NCBI RefSeq assembly: GCF_024171495.1
Contig: NZ_JALJZW010000005.1
Coordinates: 1 to 64,000, forward strand
DNA: 64,000 nucleotides
Reading direction: 5' to 3'
DNA from: Deinococcus sp. HSC-46F16
GTDB taxonomy: Bacteria > Deinococcota > Deinococci > Deinococcales > Deinococcaceae
The notes beneath the pieces are model-generated. The model saw only the letters and a list, made by a program, of their open reading frames with translations. It had not been told where the DNA came from and did not search any database. Below, piece after piece: positions 26,613-45,150 of this stretch; the stretch's first letter is position 1; each line of letters opens with the position of its first letter. The position numbers and the translations under genes were made by a program.

Positions 26613-27992
26613 TCAGTACCGCCCCGCCACTGCCTCCACCACCTCATCCTGAACCGCCCGCAGAGTCAGGATCGGCGTCTCACGCGCCCCGTTCATCAGC
26701 AGGGCGAATCCCAGCACCCGCCCACTTTTCGCGGTCACGTACCCCGCCAGTGCCGACACGCCCGGCAACGTGCCCGTCTTGGCCCGCACGTCCAGCCCCG
26801 TTCCCTGCATCCGCAGCGCGAGGGTACCTCCCCTCCCTTCCTTATCCCCCCCGGTGCCCGCCTGCGGCAGCGCCTCCGCGAAGGCATTGCGCCGCGCCCG
26901 GTAGGTCTCCCCCGGCACTTCGGCCCGCGCCTCGCCCCGGATGTAGGGCACGTCGTACATGTGGTCCAGCAGGTCCACCAGCGCCCGCGCGGTCAGGCGG
27001 TTGTCGCGGCTCAGGCCGCTGCCGTCGGCGAGGTTCACGCCTGCCGTGTCCACCCCGAGCTGCCACAGCGCCGCCCATTCGCGCCCCAGCGCCCGCGTCT
27101 GGGTGCCCGGCGGGGAGGCGAGGGAGGCGAGCAGTTCCTCCGCGCGGAGGTTGTCACTGGGACGCAGGACATCCGCCAGCGCCCGGAAGGGCCGCGCACT
27201 GCGAACGGAGGCGACCGCCTGCTCGGGCCGCATCTCTACGGGAATGAGGGGGTCGGGTGGCAGGAAGCGGCCCCGCTCGTCCCGGCGCAGGGGCCGCACG
27301 GGGGGGATGTAGCGGGGCGCCGTGCCCACCACGTCCGAGCGCACCTGTACCCCGGCCCGCCGCAGCTCCCGGATCAGCGCCGTCCCCGCCCATGCACGGG
27401 CCTGCGCCGCCGACGCGGGGGGCGAGGCGGACCAGTCGGTCAGCCGCACGGCGGTCATCGGGACCCCCAGCACGAGACCATCCCAGGCCGCCGCGTTCAG
27501 CCGCGTCTCGTCCAGCCGCACCGCGCCGACCTCACGCAGGCCACGGGCATACGCCTGTTTCGCCAGCGCCCGCAGGCTGTTGGGACCGTCCGAGGTGCTC
27601 AGCGTGGGGTCACCCCCGCCCCGCAGCGCCAGGTGCGACACCCGCGCCCGGCCCTGCTCGCTTGCGGGCACGGTCAGCTCGGTGCTCCACCAGCCCGCGT
27701 CGCCCCGGTCCAGTAGCACCGCCGCCGCCGTCACCAGCTTGACCGTGCTCGCGGGAATCAGCGAAAGACCTTCATCCCGCGTCTCCAGCACCTCGCCCGT
27801 CTCCAGATCGCGGACCAGCAGGCCCAGCCGCACGCCGGGCGGCATGTCCGACAGCGCCCGCCGCACCTCCGCGCTCAGGCCCGGCGAACGGGTCAGCGTG
27901 ATGTGGAGGGGCGCGGACGGCTGCGGCGCCTGCGCCCGCGACAGCGCCCCCAGCGTGGGAAGCAGCAGAAGCAGGGGGAGGACGCGGCGCAC
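26613..27992 (-). CDS. dacB: D-alanyl-D-alanine carboxypeptidase/endopeptidase (PBP4 type)
   Basis: DacB trims or cleaves peptidoglycan cross-links in the periplasm. The 459-residue protein has a signal peptide ([20 protein letters not shown]) and the peptidase S13 motifs: SxxK in ASTVK (Ser82, Lys85), SxN in PSDN and KTG in [21 protein letters not shown] precedes the last third. Length and motif spacing match PBP4 proteins of class C. Deinococcus peptidoglycan uses ornithine, so its substrate differs in detail from that of E. coli. Confidence 0.9.
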   Translation of the reverse strand: MRRVLPLLLLLPTLGALSRAQAPQPSAPLHITLTRSPGLSAEVRRALSDMPPGVRLGLLVRDLETGEVLETRDEGLSLIPASTVKLVTAAAVLLDRGDAGWWSTELTVPASEQGRARVSHLALRGGGDPTLSTSDGPNSLRALAKQAYARGLREVGAVRLDETRLNAAAWDGLVLGVPMTAVRLTDWSASPPASAAQARAWAGTALIRELRRAGVQVRSDVVGTAPRYIPPVRPLRRDERGRFLPPDPLIPVEMRPEQAVASVRSARPFRALADVLRPSDNLRAEELLASLASPPGTQTRALGREWAALWQLGVDTAGVNLADGSGLSRDNRLTARALVDLLDHMYDVPYIRGEARAEVPGETYRARRNAFAEALPQAGTGGDKEGRGGTLALRMQGTGLDVRAKTGTLPGVSALAGYVTAKSGRVLGFALLMNGARETPILTLRAVQDEVVEAVAGRY

Positions 27993-28023
27993 GGGGAGCA
28001 GGATAGCGGGCGCGTGCGGGGCT

Positions 28024-28868
<845 letters not shown>

Positions 28869-28872
<4 letters not shown>

Positions 28873-29293
28873 GTCGTCATCCTCTCAAATTCCGCAATGA
28901 ATGCCGCGACTGTCGCCTTATGCTTGTTACCCATCGGCTGAAGGCCAAAGCCCAAAATGCTCTTGACCTCTGGCATGTACGGCTCATCGGTAATGTCCTT
29001 TTTGTAGCCCGCAGGCAAAGTGGGTTTGCCACACAGCAAAATTCTGAATTCGCCCTGTGTAACCTCTGCTGGTTTCGTGTAGCGGCAACGGGTGTCAACG
29101 ATGCGCTGATACAGGAAGTAGCGAGCTGCCCTGCCTTCCCCCCGCTTGCCAACACACCAGACGATAGCGTCCTCTTCGGCTGCCCGTTCAGCCACCCGCT
29201 CCTTGTCAGTACCAATACATCCGCTGAGAGCGATATGGCTAAAGTCTTCTCCCATTGTGTCAGGGTTGTGGTAACTGAGGTAGTGAGGCTGTC

Positions 29294-29297
<4 letters not shown>
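28869..29297 (-). CDS. low-GC orphan protein inside a fatty-acid operon
   Basis: I do not recognise this 142-residue protein. It begins [16 protein letters not shown], has mixed alpha-beta character, four cysteines and no signal peptide. A faint pattern (YHN..TMG, then a [14 protein letters not shown] segment before YFLYQR) recalls PUA-like/EVE-type small binding domains, but this is speculative. By eye its GC is near 50-55 per cent, against about 70 for its neighbours, and codons such as AAA, TTT and ACA are common. Its start overlaps the isomerase stop and its stop overlaps the reductase start, each as ATGA. This is an unusually clean insertion and suggests acquired DNA. Confidence 0.6.
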
Positions 29298-30043
<746 letters not shown>

Positions 30044-30094
30044 GGGGGGAGTGTACCGGGTCCGGCCCCGTGCCCCCTTGCGCCAGACTGCCCC

Positions 30095-30484
30095 ATGCGA
30101 ACGGTCGTGGCAGGCATTCTGGAGCGGGACGGCAAGGTGCTGGTGGGCGCACGGTCGGCCCCGGCGTGGGCGGCGGGTTTCTGGGAGTTTCCCGGCGGCA
30201 AGGTGGAAGGTGAGGAAACGCTGGCCGAGGCCCTGGCCCGCGAATGGCGCGAGGAACTCGGTGCCGAGGTCGAAGTGCTGGAGGAGGTCTACCGCTCAGC
30301 GCTGGAGACTCCGGTCGGTCCCTTCACGCTGGTGGCGCTGCGGCTGCGCCTGCTCTCGGACGAGCCCCGACCGCTGGAGCACCGGGCGCTGGCCTGGGTC
30401 GCCCCCGCCGACCTGACGCGGCTGCGGCTCTTGCCCAGCAACGTGCCCATCGCGGCGGCGCTGGTTGGGCCACACGGCCTGTAA
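30095..30484 (+). CDS. Nudix hydrolase (MutT-like)
   Basis: A 129-residue protein with a clean Nudix box [23 protein letters not shown], matching GX5EX7REUXEEXGU (about residues 34-56). Its length and opening [17 protein letters not shown] fit the MutT/CTP pyrophosphohydrolase group. That group removes damaged nucleotides such as 8-oxo-dGTP or hydrolyses non-canonical CTP derivatives. Deinococcus is rich in Nudix paralogs, so specificity is uncertain. ATG 30095 begins at the conserved strand. It is divergent from the isomerase gene. Confidence 0.87.
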   Translation: MRTVVAGILERDGKVLVGARSAPAWAAGFWEFPGGKVEGEETLAEALAREWREELGAEVEVLEEVYRSALETPVGPFTLVALRLRLLSDEPRPLEHRALAWVAPADLTRLRLLPSNVPIAAALVGPHGL

Positions 30485-30587
30485 CGGGAACGTGACGCGG
30501 GCCGGGTAGGGTACCCACGCACCGACAATTCCCCGTTCTGGCCTGCGGCAAGCCCGCGCGGGCCGCCTTCCCCGCGTGAGGTCTGCC

Positions 30588-32423
30588 ATGAAGCGTTTCC
30601 TGCCCCTGCTGTCCGCGTCCCTGCTGCTCGCCGCCTGCTCGCAGGCCCCGTCCGCCACCGCTCCCGCCCCCGGACTGCGGGCACAGGCGACGGGCACGTC
30701 CGTCACGGGGAGCGCCACGGGTGGGGGCGTGACCCGTAACTACACCCTCTACACGCCCCCGGCGGGTGCGGGCACACCCCGGCCCCTGGTCGTGATGCTG
30801 CACGGCTGCACCCAGTCCCCGGCGGACTTCGCGGCGGGCACCCGCATGAACGACCTTGCGGACCAGAAGGGCTTTCTGGTCGTCTATCCCGAGCAGCCGT
30901 CGAGTGCCAACCAGAACAAGTGCTGGAACTGGTTCGAGCCCACCCACCAGTCGCGCGGCCAGGGCGAACCCGCCGCGATCAAGGCCATCGTGGACGCGGT
31001 GAAGGGCCGCACCAGCGTGGACGGGTCGCGGGTCTACGTCGCCGGGCTCTCGGCGGGCGCGGCGATGAGCGTGATCATGGGCGCGACGTACCCCGACGTG
31101 TTCAGCGCCATCGGCGTGGGCGCGGGCCTGGAATACAAGGCGGCGACGAGCACGGCAGCCGCCTTCACCGCCATGAATTCAGGCGGCCCGAATCCCGACG
31201 CTCAGGGCATCGCCGCCTATAACGCGATGGGCACCGCCAAGCGGAACGTGCGGGCCATCGTCTTTCACGGCACCAGCGATTACACGGTCTATCCGGTGAA
31301 CGGCGATCAGGTGGCCGCCCAGTGGGTGCAGACGAATGATCTCACCGACGACGGAGCCGACAACGGCAGCAAGGCGACCTCACAGGTCACGAGCCGCAGC
31401 GGCACGGTGAGCGGCGGACGCGCCTACACGGTCAAGACCTACGCGGGCGGCGTGGTCGAACACTGGACCGTGACCGGGATGGGCCACGCCTGGAGCGGCG
31501 GCAGCACGGCGGGCACCTACACCGACCCGCAGGGACCGGACGCCAGCGCCGAGATGTGGCGGTTTTTCAGCGCGGGGACGGCCACGCCGCCACCTTCCGG
31601 GGGGACCGACACCACCGCTCCCACCCTCAGCGTGTCCCCGGCGCCGGGCACCTACACCGGGCCGTTGACCGTCACCTTCTCGCTCAACGAGTCGGGCACT
31701 GTCTATGTCACGAGCGACGGCAGCGACCCGCGCACGAGCACCACCCGGACCACGCTGCCGGGAGGCGGTTCCCTGACCCTCAGCGGCAGCGCGACCGTGC
31801 GGGCCTACGGGGCCGACACAGCGGGCAACGCCTCGGCGGTGCAGGACCTCACGTACACCGTGGTCACCGCCGCCAGCACGACGACCTTCTCCTCGGTGGT
31901 CGCGGAGGACGGCTACGTCGCGGCGAACAGCAAGGCGGCCACGACGGGCGGGTACGTGGTGGCCTCCGGCGGCATCAGCGTGGGCGACAACGCAGACGCG
32001 CCGTGGAAGGGCGTGCTGTCCTTCGACACCTCCGGCCTGCCCGACGGGGCGACGGTGACCGGGGCAAAACTGACGCTGCGGTACAGCCTTGCCCCCAACG
32101 GCAACCCCTGGGCGGGTGGGGCCACCCTGAATGCCGACCTGAAGGCGGATTGCCTGGGGGCCGGGTGTGCCCTGGGAACCGACGACTGGGCGGCAGCGGT
32201 GACGGCGGCGGGCGCGGCCAGCTTCGCGGCCCCGGCGAGCACCGGGGCGGGAACGGTCCTGACCACCTCCCTGAACGCCGCCGCCCTGAGCGCCGTGAAC
32301 CGCGCGGGCCGCACCCAGGTTCGGCTGAGTTTTGCGGGCGGCACGGCGGGCAGCAACGGGCTGAGCGATTACGTGACGTTCGGGGAGGGGACGCAGGCGA
32401 CCCTGGAAGTCACGTACCGGTAA
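30588..32423 (+). CDS. secreted PHB-depolymerase-like esterase, multidomain
   Basis: A lipoprotein of about 611 residues. The signal peptide ends with the lipobox LLAAC (Cys17). The catalytic domain (about residues 45-325) has LHGCTQSPADF, KCWNWF, the nucleophile Ser155 in GLSAG, an acid Asp in FHGTSDYTV and the catalytic His in GMGHAWSGG. This is the PHB depolymerase/LpqC esterase pattern. A domain resembling the C-terminal chitobiase fold (about residues 345-430) and a DNRLRE-like beta-sandwich (about residues 435-611) follow. Feruloyl or acetylxylan esterase activity is the main alternative to polyester breakdown. ATG 30588 follows a TGAGGT ribosome binding site. Confidence 0.85.
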   Translation: MKRFLPLLSASLLLAACSQAPSATAPAPGLRAQATGTSVTGSATGGGVTRNYTLYTPPAGAGTPRPLVVMLHGCTQSPADFAAGTRMNDLADQKGFLVVYPEQPSSANQNKCWNWFEPTHQSRGQGEPAAIKAIVDAVKGRTSVDGSRVYVAGLSAGAAMSVIMGATYPDVFSAIGVGAGLEYKAATSTAAAFTAMNSGGPNPDAQGIAAYNAMGTAKRNVRAIVFHGTSDYTVYPVNGDQVAAQWVQTNDLTDDGADNGSKATSQVTSRSGTVSGGRAYTVKTYAGGVVEHWTVTGMGHAWSGGSTAGTYTDPQGPDASAEMWRFFSAGTATPPPSGGTDTTAPTLSVSPAPGTYTGPLTVTFSLNESGTVYVTSDGSDPRTSTTRTTLPGGGSLTLSGSATVRAYGADTAGNASAVQDLTYTVVTAASTTTFSSVVAEDGYVAANSKAATTGGYVVASGGISVGDNADAPWKGVLSFDTSGLPDGATVTGAKLTLRYSLAPNGNPWAGGATLNADLKADCLGAGCALGTDDWAAAVTAAGAASFAAPASTGAGTVLTTSLNAAALSAVNRAGRTQVRLSFAGGTAGSNGLSDYVTFGEGTQATLEVTYR

Positions 32424-32469
32424 TTCGGGCGGGACAGTGGCGTGGGAAGAGGGCTTCCCTTCCCGGCGC

Positions 32470-33392
<923 letters not shown>

Positions 33393-33396
<4 letters not shown>

Positions 33397-34922
33397 GCGC
33401 CGAGGATAACGGGCTCGGCCACCGCCAGCCGCAGCGGGCCGAACTCGCGGGTCCAGAGGTCGGCCTTGGCCTCCGCGCCCTCCTGGTCGAGGGGAGTCGC
33501 GCCCTCCACACTCAGGGTCCAGCCCCCGGCGTCCCGGCTCAGGTGGCGCACCCGTGTCTGCCCCGCGTGCGAGCGGTCCAGCCCGTCCGCGACCCGCAGC
33601 ACGGCCGCCAGCCGAGAGACGAGGGCGCGGTCGGCGGGCGGCAGCGCCATGAACTCCGGGTGCGAGGGCTTGGGCGGGCTCTTGCGGTGGTAGCGGGCGA
33701 GTTGGGCGATCAGGTCAATCTCTCGCGGCGAGAAGCCGCGCAGCCCCGCGTGCCGAATCAGGTACGCCGAGTGCTTGTGGTGGCTGCTCTGCGCCACGAT
33801 CTGCCCGACCTCGTGCAGCCCGGCGGCGGCGGTCAGCAGGCTGCGGGCCTCGGCGGGAAAGGACTCGCCCGCCGCCTCCAGCCCGGCCAGGAGCGCCTGC
33901 GCGAGCGACGCCACCTGCCGCGCATGGGCGAGGTTGGCCCCGAAGCGCTCGGCGGTCGCCAGCACGCTGCGCTGCCGGGGACTGAGGCCCGAGACGTAGG
34001 CGGCGGTGCGCTCCAGTTCCTCGATCAGCATCCCCTCGCGCAGCGCCCCCTCGCTGACGGTGAAGGTCCGGGCGCCCAGCTCCTCCAGCGCCGCATGCAG
34101 CACCGCGAAGCCCGCGACCACCGTGTCGGCCCGGCGTTCCAGTCCCGGCAGCCGTGCCCGCCGCGCCGCCGGGAGGGTGCGCACCCGCTCCAGCGCCGCG
34201 CCCAGTTCCGCCACCGTGAAACTCAGGCCGTTGACCCGCTCGGGGCCTTCATCGTCCCGCGCGGCCAGCAACGTCGCGGCGGCCTCGGCGGTGCCGCTCG
34301 ACAGGATCACGCGGGTGCCTTCGCCGGGCCGGAAGCGCTCCACATGCGGAGCCAGGGCCGCCCGCACCGCCTCCCGCACCGCCCGCACCTCTCCCCCCTT
34401 CGGCGGGTCGCTGTGCAGGTGCGCCCGCCGCATCCGGATCGCGCCCAGAGGGAGACTCAGCACGTCCGCCGCCCGCTCGGGGCCGCCCCGCGCGAACTCC
34501 AGGCTGCCCCCGCCGAGGTCCAGCAGCACGTTGTCGGCGCCGAATTCCACGCTGTGCGCCGCCCCCAGGTACGTCAGCTCCCCCTCACGCTCCCCGCTGA
34601 TGACGACCGGATACACGCCCACCTCGGCCCCCACGCGGGCGGCGACCTCGGGACCGTTGGGCGCCTCGCGCAGGGCGGAAGTCGCGTAGACCTGCACCTC
34701 GGCCACCCCCGCCGCTCCTGCAAGGTCGCGGAAGCGGGTCAGGGCTTCGCGCAGTCGCCGCTCGCCCTCGGGGTTCAGGTTCCCCGCCGCGTCCAGGCAC
34801 TCGCCCAGGCGGGTGCGTTCCTTCAAGGCGTCCAGCACGCGCGGCTCGCCCCCCTCGCCGCGCACCTCGGCGATCAGCAGATGGCTGGAATTGGTGCCCA
34901 CATCGGCGACAGCGACCCTCAT
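33393..34922 (-). CDS. ppx: exopolyphosphatase / pppGpp phosphatase (Ppx/GppA)
   Basis: This enzyme hydrolyses polyphosphate and perhaps pppGpp. The protein of about 509 residues opens with the ASKHA phosphate loop [12 protein letters not shown], continues with [11 protein letters not shown] and [12 protein letters not shown], and ends with an HD-like domain ([27 protein letters not shown]) as in longer Ppx proteins. ATG 34922 is preferred over an ATG six codons earlier because it starts at the conserved strand. It is divergent from marR. A 13-bp palindrome lies 41-53 bp upstream of its start. Confidence 0.9.
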
Positions 34923-34962
34923 GGGAGCAGGGTACGGCACCGGCCCCCTCCCCCCAACTTGA

Positions 34963-34975
34963 TTGCATTCTGCAA
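34963..34975. promoter_or_regulatory. palindrome between ppx and marR, possible MarR operator
   Basis: TTGCATTCTGCAA (arms TTGCA/TGCAA, 3-bp centre) lies between divergent genes, 33 bp before the MarR start. MarR regulators commonly bind such inverted repeats and repress themselves. No binding data exist here, so the role is inferred. Confidence 0.5.
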
Positions 34976-35008
34976 CGGTTCACATCTGGGGGCGCCATCC
35001 TGGGAGGC

Positions 35009-35475
35009 GTGCGCGACCCCGACCCCCTCCAGACCCCGGAGCTGGCCTTTCTCACGGCCCTCTGGGACGTGTGGCAGGCCCTCAGCGAGCGGGGCGAGGC
35101 CGAGCTGCGCGGGCGGCACGGGCTGGACCTGCGCTCCTTTATCGCGCTGGCCTACGTGCAGGGCGGCACCACGCAGCCCGCCGCCCTCGCCCGCGAGCTG
35201 GGGGTGCCCCGCTACGAGGTCAGCCGGGTCCTCGCCGCGCTGGAATCGCTGGGGGCCGTCACGCGCGGCCACGGCGGCCCCGACGCCCGGCGCGTGACCG
35301 TCCGTGTGACCCCGGCGGGCCGTGCCCTCTGGGAGGGGGCGCTGGAGACGGTGCGGGAGGTCACTGGCCCCGCCCTCGCCGCCCTGCCGCCCGCCGCCCG
35401 CGCGGGCCTGCCCCGTTCCCTCTCCGCTGTTGCCCAGGCGGCCCGTTCCCCCACCCCCTCCCAGGAGATGACCCC

Positions 35476-35479
<4 letters not shown>
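35009..35479 (+). CDS. MarR family transcriptional regulator
   Basis: A 156-residue winged-helix regulator. The DNA-binding part has [35 protein letters not shown] helices (about residues 52-85) followed by a wing with [12 protein letters not shown]. MarR proteins respond to small aromatic ligands and repress nearby genes. GTG 35009 follows a GGGAGG ribosome binding site. The P450 gene starts inside its stop codon (ATGA), so regulator and enzyme are co-expressed; the P450 substrate or product may be its ligand (inferred). Confidence 0.87.
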
Positions 35480-36699
<1,220 letters not shown>

Positions 36700-36715
36700 G
36701 CGGGCGGCACAGACA

Positions 36716-36747
36716 AGAGCGCGGAGGATCACCCCCTTCCGCGCTCT
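36716..36747. terminator. bidirectional terminator-like hairpin
   Basis: A perfect 10-bp stem AGAGCGCGGA/TCCGCGCTCT (36716-36725 with 36738-36747) sits between the P450 gene and a convergent small gene. T tracts on both sides are weak (GCCGTTTTA on the plus strand). Confidence 0.5.
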
Positions 36748-36769
36748 GCCGTTTTACGTCCCCTCTGTC

Positions 36770-37010
36770 TTACATCCCCTTGTCGTCGCCGCCCGTGCCG
36801 AACGTGGTTCCGGTGTCGTTTATGGCTCCAGAACCGGGGGTGTCGGTGGGCGCGGCTGGGTTTCCGGGGAAGGTCGGCGTATTCCCCATGCCGCTCTCGG
36901 ACTCGTCGTAGTAGCCGGAGCGTTCGCTCAGCTCGTTGCCGAGGTCGTCGGGAAGGGCGGGCTGGTCGATGCCAGAGGGGGGGGGGGGGGGTGCGGTCGT
37001 CCTGGGTCAT
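36770..37010 (-). pseudogene. small acidic Gly/Thr/Asp protein gene, frameshifted at a C15 tract
   Basis: From ATG 37010 the frame reads MTQDDRTPPPP and then enters a run of 15 C (positions 36977-36991 on the plus strand are G). In this frame the remainder is a basic nonsense sequence. One base fewer restores a sensible 68-residue continuation starting SGIDQPALPDDLGNEL and ending TTFGTGGDDKGM before TAA (36770-36772). The repaired product is about 79 residues, acidic, with no membrane helix, and resembles small Deinococcus stress-type proteins in composition only. It may be truly broken, phase-variable, or a homopolymer sequencing error. An AGGAG ribosome binding site precedes the ATG. Confidence 0.7.
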
Positions 37011-37105
37011 GGAGGCTCCTGTGGGTGGGGAGGGCCGCCAACCCCGGTGGTGCGGCAGGGTCGGCGGCCCGGTCAGGGAAGATTCAGGCGCGGGTGGGGA
37101 CGCCC

Positions 37106-38377
<1,272 letters not shown>

Positions 38378-38481
38378 GTGGTCCCTCCGTCGGGCTTGGG
38401 CACGGCACCCCCGCCGGAGCGTCCGGCGTTCCTGGGCAACCCTGCTTAGGTCGTGCGTGTTCCTTGATACCCGTCTAGACA

Positions 38482-38499
38482 CCTGTCGGAGATGACAGG
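38482..38499. promoter_or_regulatory. inverted repeat in the BON-sucA divergent region
   Basis: CCTGTC/GACAGG with loop GGAGAT lies between the divergent BON and sucA genes, beside a GTCTAGAC palindrome (38473-38480). It could be an operator. No convincing promoter was found nearby for either gene. Confidence 0.4.
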
Positions 38500-38620
38500 C
38501 AGCCTAAGGCACCCGGTCCCGCCTGCTCATGAAGAAACCCGGTGTTACCGCCGTGGGGGCAGAGGTGCTAAAGGAGCCGGGGCACACGGGGCCTGGGGCG
38601 GGGCAGGGGTATGCTGGGGA

Positions 38621-41475
<2,855 letters not shown>

Positions 41476-41592
41476 GCCGCGCCTGTGCCGGGGTCGGGGC
41501 CACGTGCTCCGGCCCTTTTCGCTGCCTCTGGGGGAGGCCCAAGCCCGTCACCCGGCCAGTCACGCCCGCGTGGGGGTATAAAGGAGCACGTT

Positions 41593-42915
<1,323 letters not shown>

Positions 42916-42996
42916 TGCCACCCGTCAGGGGCGAGCAGAGCGAGTAGGCACAGGAGACGCGGGCCGCCCCGCGTCTCTTCTCAGCCCTTCGCCGTC

Positions 42997-43026
42997 AGCG
43001 GTCAGCCCCCAGCGGGGTTGGCCGCT
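42997..43026 (+). terminator. terminator after sucB
   Basis: A 13-bp stem (42997-43009 with 43014-43026, two G-T pairs) closes a CAGC loop and is followed by a short T-rich tail (TTCGTC). The stem is long and convincing; the T tract is weak. Confidence 0.65.
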
Positions 43027-43090
43027 TTCGTCTACCGGGTTCGGCCAGTTGGCGGACGCATGGGCCGGGGAGGGGCGGATAGGGTCAGGT

Positions 43091-43729
43091 ATGGCGAACG
43101 TGCTGCACCTGATGAATGCGGGCGGGCTGCTCTCCCCGCCGTTGGCCGATGAAGTGCGGGCGGTGGCCGAGGCCGCCCTCGCCCGGCATGCGGCGCGGCT
43201 GGACCTGGACGGGGTGGATGTGGCCGTGCGGGTCGCGCCGTGGACCCTGCCAGAGACGGGGGTGCTGGGGTACGCTCCCCTGCCGCATTACATCGACATC
43301 ACGCTGACTCCCGACAATCCGAACTTCGCGGGCGGCTGGCGCACCGAGCTGCCCGCTACCCTCGCCCACGAACTGCACCACGCGCGGCGCTGGCGGGGGC
43401 CGGGGTATGGGCAGACGCTGCTGAAAGCGCTCGTCTCGGAGGGACTGGCCCAGCAGTACGAGGCTGGGGAACGGGGCGGGCCGCCGCCCTACGCTGTCAT
43501 TTCGGCCGATCTGGACGCCCTCTGGGACCGGGCACAACCTCTACTGGATTCTCCCGACTACGGCCACCCCGCCTGGTTCTACGGCTCGGAGGCGGAAAGC
43601 TTGCCCCGCTGGGCCGGGTACGCCCTCGGTTACGAGCTGGTGCGCCGATTTCTTGTGCGGCAGGGCGGGGACGCCGTGAGCTGGGCCGACGCCCCCGCCA
43701 AGGAGTTCCGGAGCGCTTGGAGCGGTTAA
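43091..43729 (+). CDS. putative zinc metalloprotease (DUF2268-like)
   Basis: A cytoplasmic protein of about 212 residues with the zinc motif HELHH in LAHELHHARRW (about residue 97) and a downstream Glu in LVSEGLAQQYE that would be the third ligand. Near the C-terminus WFYGSEAESLPRWAGYALGY is typical of this family, which resembles predicted Zn-dependent proteases. No signal peptide is evident. ATG 43091 is chosen over an upstream ATG because conservation starts here. The stop codon overlaps that of the convergent pyrE. Substrate unknown. Confidence 0.75.
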   Translation: MANVLHLMNAGGLLSPPLADEVRAVAEAALARHAARLDLDGVDVAVRVAPWTLPETGVLGYAPLPHYIDITLTPDNPNFAGGWRTELPATLAHELHHARRWRGPGYGQTLLKALVSEGLAQQYEAGERGGPPPYAVISADLDALWDRAQPLLDSPDYGHPAWFYGSEAESLPRWAGYALGYELVRRFLVRQGGDAVSWADAPAKEFRSAWSG

Positions 43730-44289
43730 ATCTCCCGGAGCGGCACCTGCGCCAACCACTCCGGCACCTCGTCCGGGGCGTAGGTGTCGAAGGTCAGGCG
43801 GGTAAGGGAAACGAGCGGGTACCCGGCGAGCGGCCCCTCCTCTGCCCGGCGGTCCACGATGCAGGCGACGGCCACGCACCGCCCGCCGAGGGCTTCTACC
43901 GCGCGAACGGCCTTCAACACGCTGCCCCCGGTCGTCAGCACGTCCTCCACGGCGATGAAGGGTTCGCCCGGGTCAATGCGGAACGCCTCGCGGACCTTCA
44001 TCCCGCCCTGGCCGTCCTTTTCCGCGAAGATCGCGCGGGTGCCGGGCAGGTGGCGGCTCACCTCGTAGGCGAGGACCACGCCGCCCATCGCGGGGCCGAC
44101 GACGAGGCGGGGGGACAGCCCGGCCTCCTGCACCTTCTGGGCGAGGGCCTGCCCGATTTGCCCGGTGAGGTGCGGGTATTGCAGCACGGTGGTGGATTGC
44201 AGGAACTTGGGCGAGTGGCGGCCCGAGGCGAGCAGGAAATGCCCCTCGTGGTACGCGCCCGCCTCGCGGTAGAGGGCCAGGACATCCAT
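43726..44289 (-). CDS. pyrE: orotate phosphoribosyltransferase
   Basis: PyrE makes orotidine 5'-phosphate from orotate and PRPP in pyrimidine synthesis. The protein of about 187 residues shows GHFLLASGRHSPKFLQ near the start, PAMGGVVLAYEV and the PRPP-binding motif FIAVEDVLTTGGSV (about residues 113-126). ATG 44289 is selected because the family starts close to ALYREAGAYHEGHF. Its 3' end overlaps the convergent protease gene by 4 bp and it is divergent from the RNase H-like gene. Confidence 0.92.
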   Translation of the reverse strand: MDVLALYREAGAYHEGHFLLASGRHSPKFLQSTTVLQYPHLTGQIGQALAQKVQEAGLSPRLVVGPAMGGVVLAYEVSRHLPGTRAIFAEKDGQGGMKVREAFRIDPGEPFIAVEDVLTTGGSVLKAVRAVEALGGRCVAVACIVDRRAEEGPLAGYPLVSLTRLTFDTYAPDEVPEWLAQVPLREI

Positions 44290-44341
44290 GCGGCGAGTAT
44301 CGCATTGTGGGTCACTCCAGGCAGGCATGATGGGAGCTGAC

Positions 44342-45082
44342 ATGAACCACGCCTACGTGGACGCGAGCTGGCACGAGACGCAGGGCGGGCACGGCGTGGG
44401 CGGCTGGGGGCTGATTCTGCTGACGCCGGGGACCCTCCCGGTGGGCTACCAGGGCCAGATGGCGGCCCCCGACAACAACGCCGCCGAGCTGCGGGCGGTC
44501 CTCGAAGCCGTGCGGCACGCGCCCCCCGGCGAGGGGCTGAGCGTGCACACCGACAACGAGGCCGTGATCGCCTCGGTGGGCCGGGGGCGGGGGCCGTGGC
44601 TGCTCGCGGACCTCGCGCGGGAAGTCATCGACGAGGCGGAGGCGCGGGGCATCGCGCTGCGGGTGGGGTACACCCCGCGCACCCGGCGGCACATGCTCTC
44701 GGCGCACGACCTCGCCAATGCCGCCCGCCGGGGGCTGAGCGTGCCCGCGCTGGAGGGGCCGCAGGCGGAAGTCCTGATTGAGCAGCGCCCCGCCGTCCCG
44801 GAAGCCCGCGTGAGCCTGCGGCGGCCCGGCGAGCGGGTGACAGCCCACGTGCCGCTGGACCCCCTCTCGGATGTGCCGCCCAGTGCCCAGGCCCTGCTCG
44901 CGGCGATCACCCTGGCGCGGCCCGGCGAGCATCTGCTGGTGCGCCGGGCCAGCAAGGTCGCCCAGGCCCTGTGGCAACGGCCCGAGCGGGCGCTGCTGCC
45001 CGCCGCGCACTCCGCACTGGCCCAGGCGCGGCAAGCGGCGGACGGGCAGGGGGTGGAGGTGCAGTTTCAGGGGATGGCGTAG
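44342..45082 (+). CDS. RNase H-like protein with C-terminal extension
   Basis: A protein of about 246 residues. The first part (about residues 1-130) is an RNase H fold. It begins MNHAYVDASWHETQGGHGVGGWG and has NNAAELRAVLEAV, SVHTDNEAVIASV and HDLANAARRG, giving the Asp-Glu-Asp-Asp metal set. The remaining 110 residues are an unknown extension rich in Ala, Arg and Leu. RNase H1 enzymes cut RNA in RNA-DNA hybrids; this may do that or another nucleic-acid task. GGGAG (44332-44336) precedes ATG 44342, which is preferred to the upstream ATGs. Confidence 0.8.
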   Translation: MNHAYVDASWHETQGGHGVGGWGLILLTPGTLPVGYQGQMAAPDNNAAELRAVLEAVRHAPPGEGLSVHTDNEAVIASVGRGRGPWLLADLAREVIDEAEARGIALRVGYTPRTRRHMLSAHDLANAARRGLSVPALEGPQAEVLIEQRPAVPEARVSLRRPGERVTAHVPLDPLSDVPPSAQALLAAITLARPGEHLLVRRASKVAQALWQRPERALLPAAHSALAQARQAADGQGVEVQFQGMA

Positions 45083-45150
45083 GAGCGGTCCGCCCTCCGC
45101 TTTCAGCCGTCAGCGGAATAGGCCCAGGCTGATTGCGGAGAGCGGAGCGC

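Noticed and set aside
41476..41592. Terminator or promoter between sucA and sucB
   Set aside because: A GGGCC/GGCCC stem with TTTTC and a TATAAA are both weak; co-transcription of sucAB is more likely.
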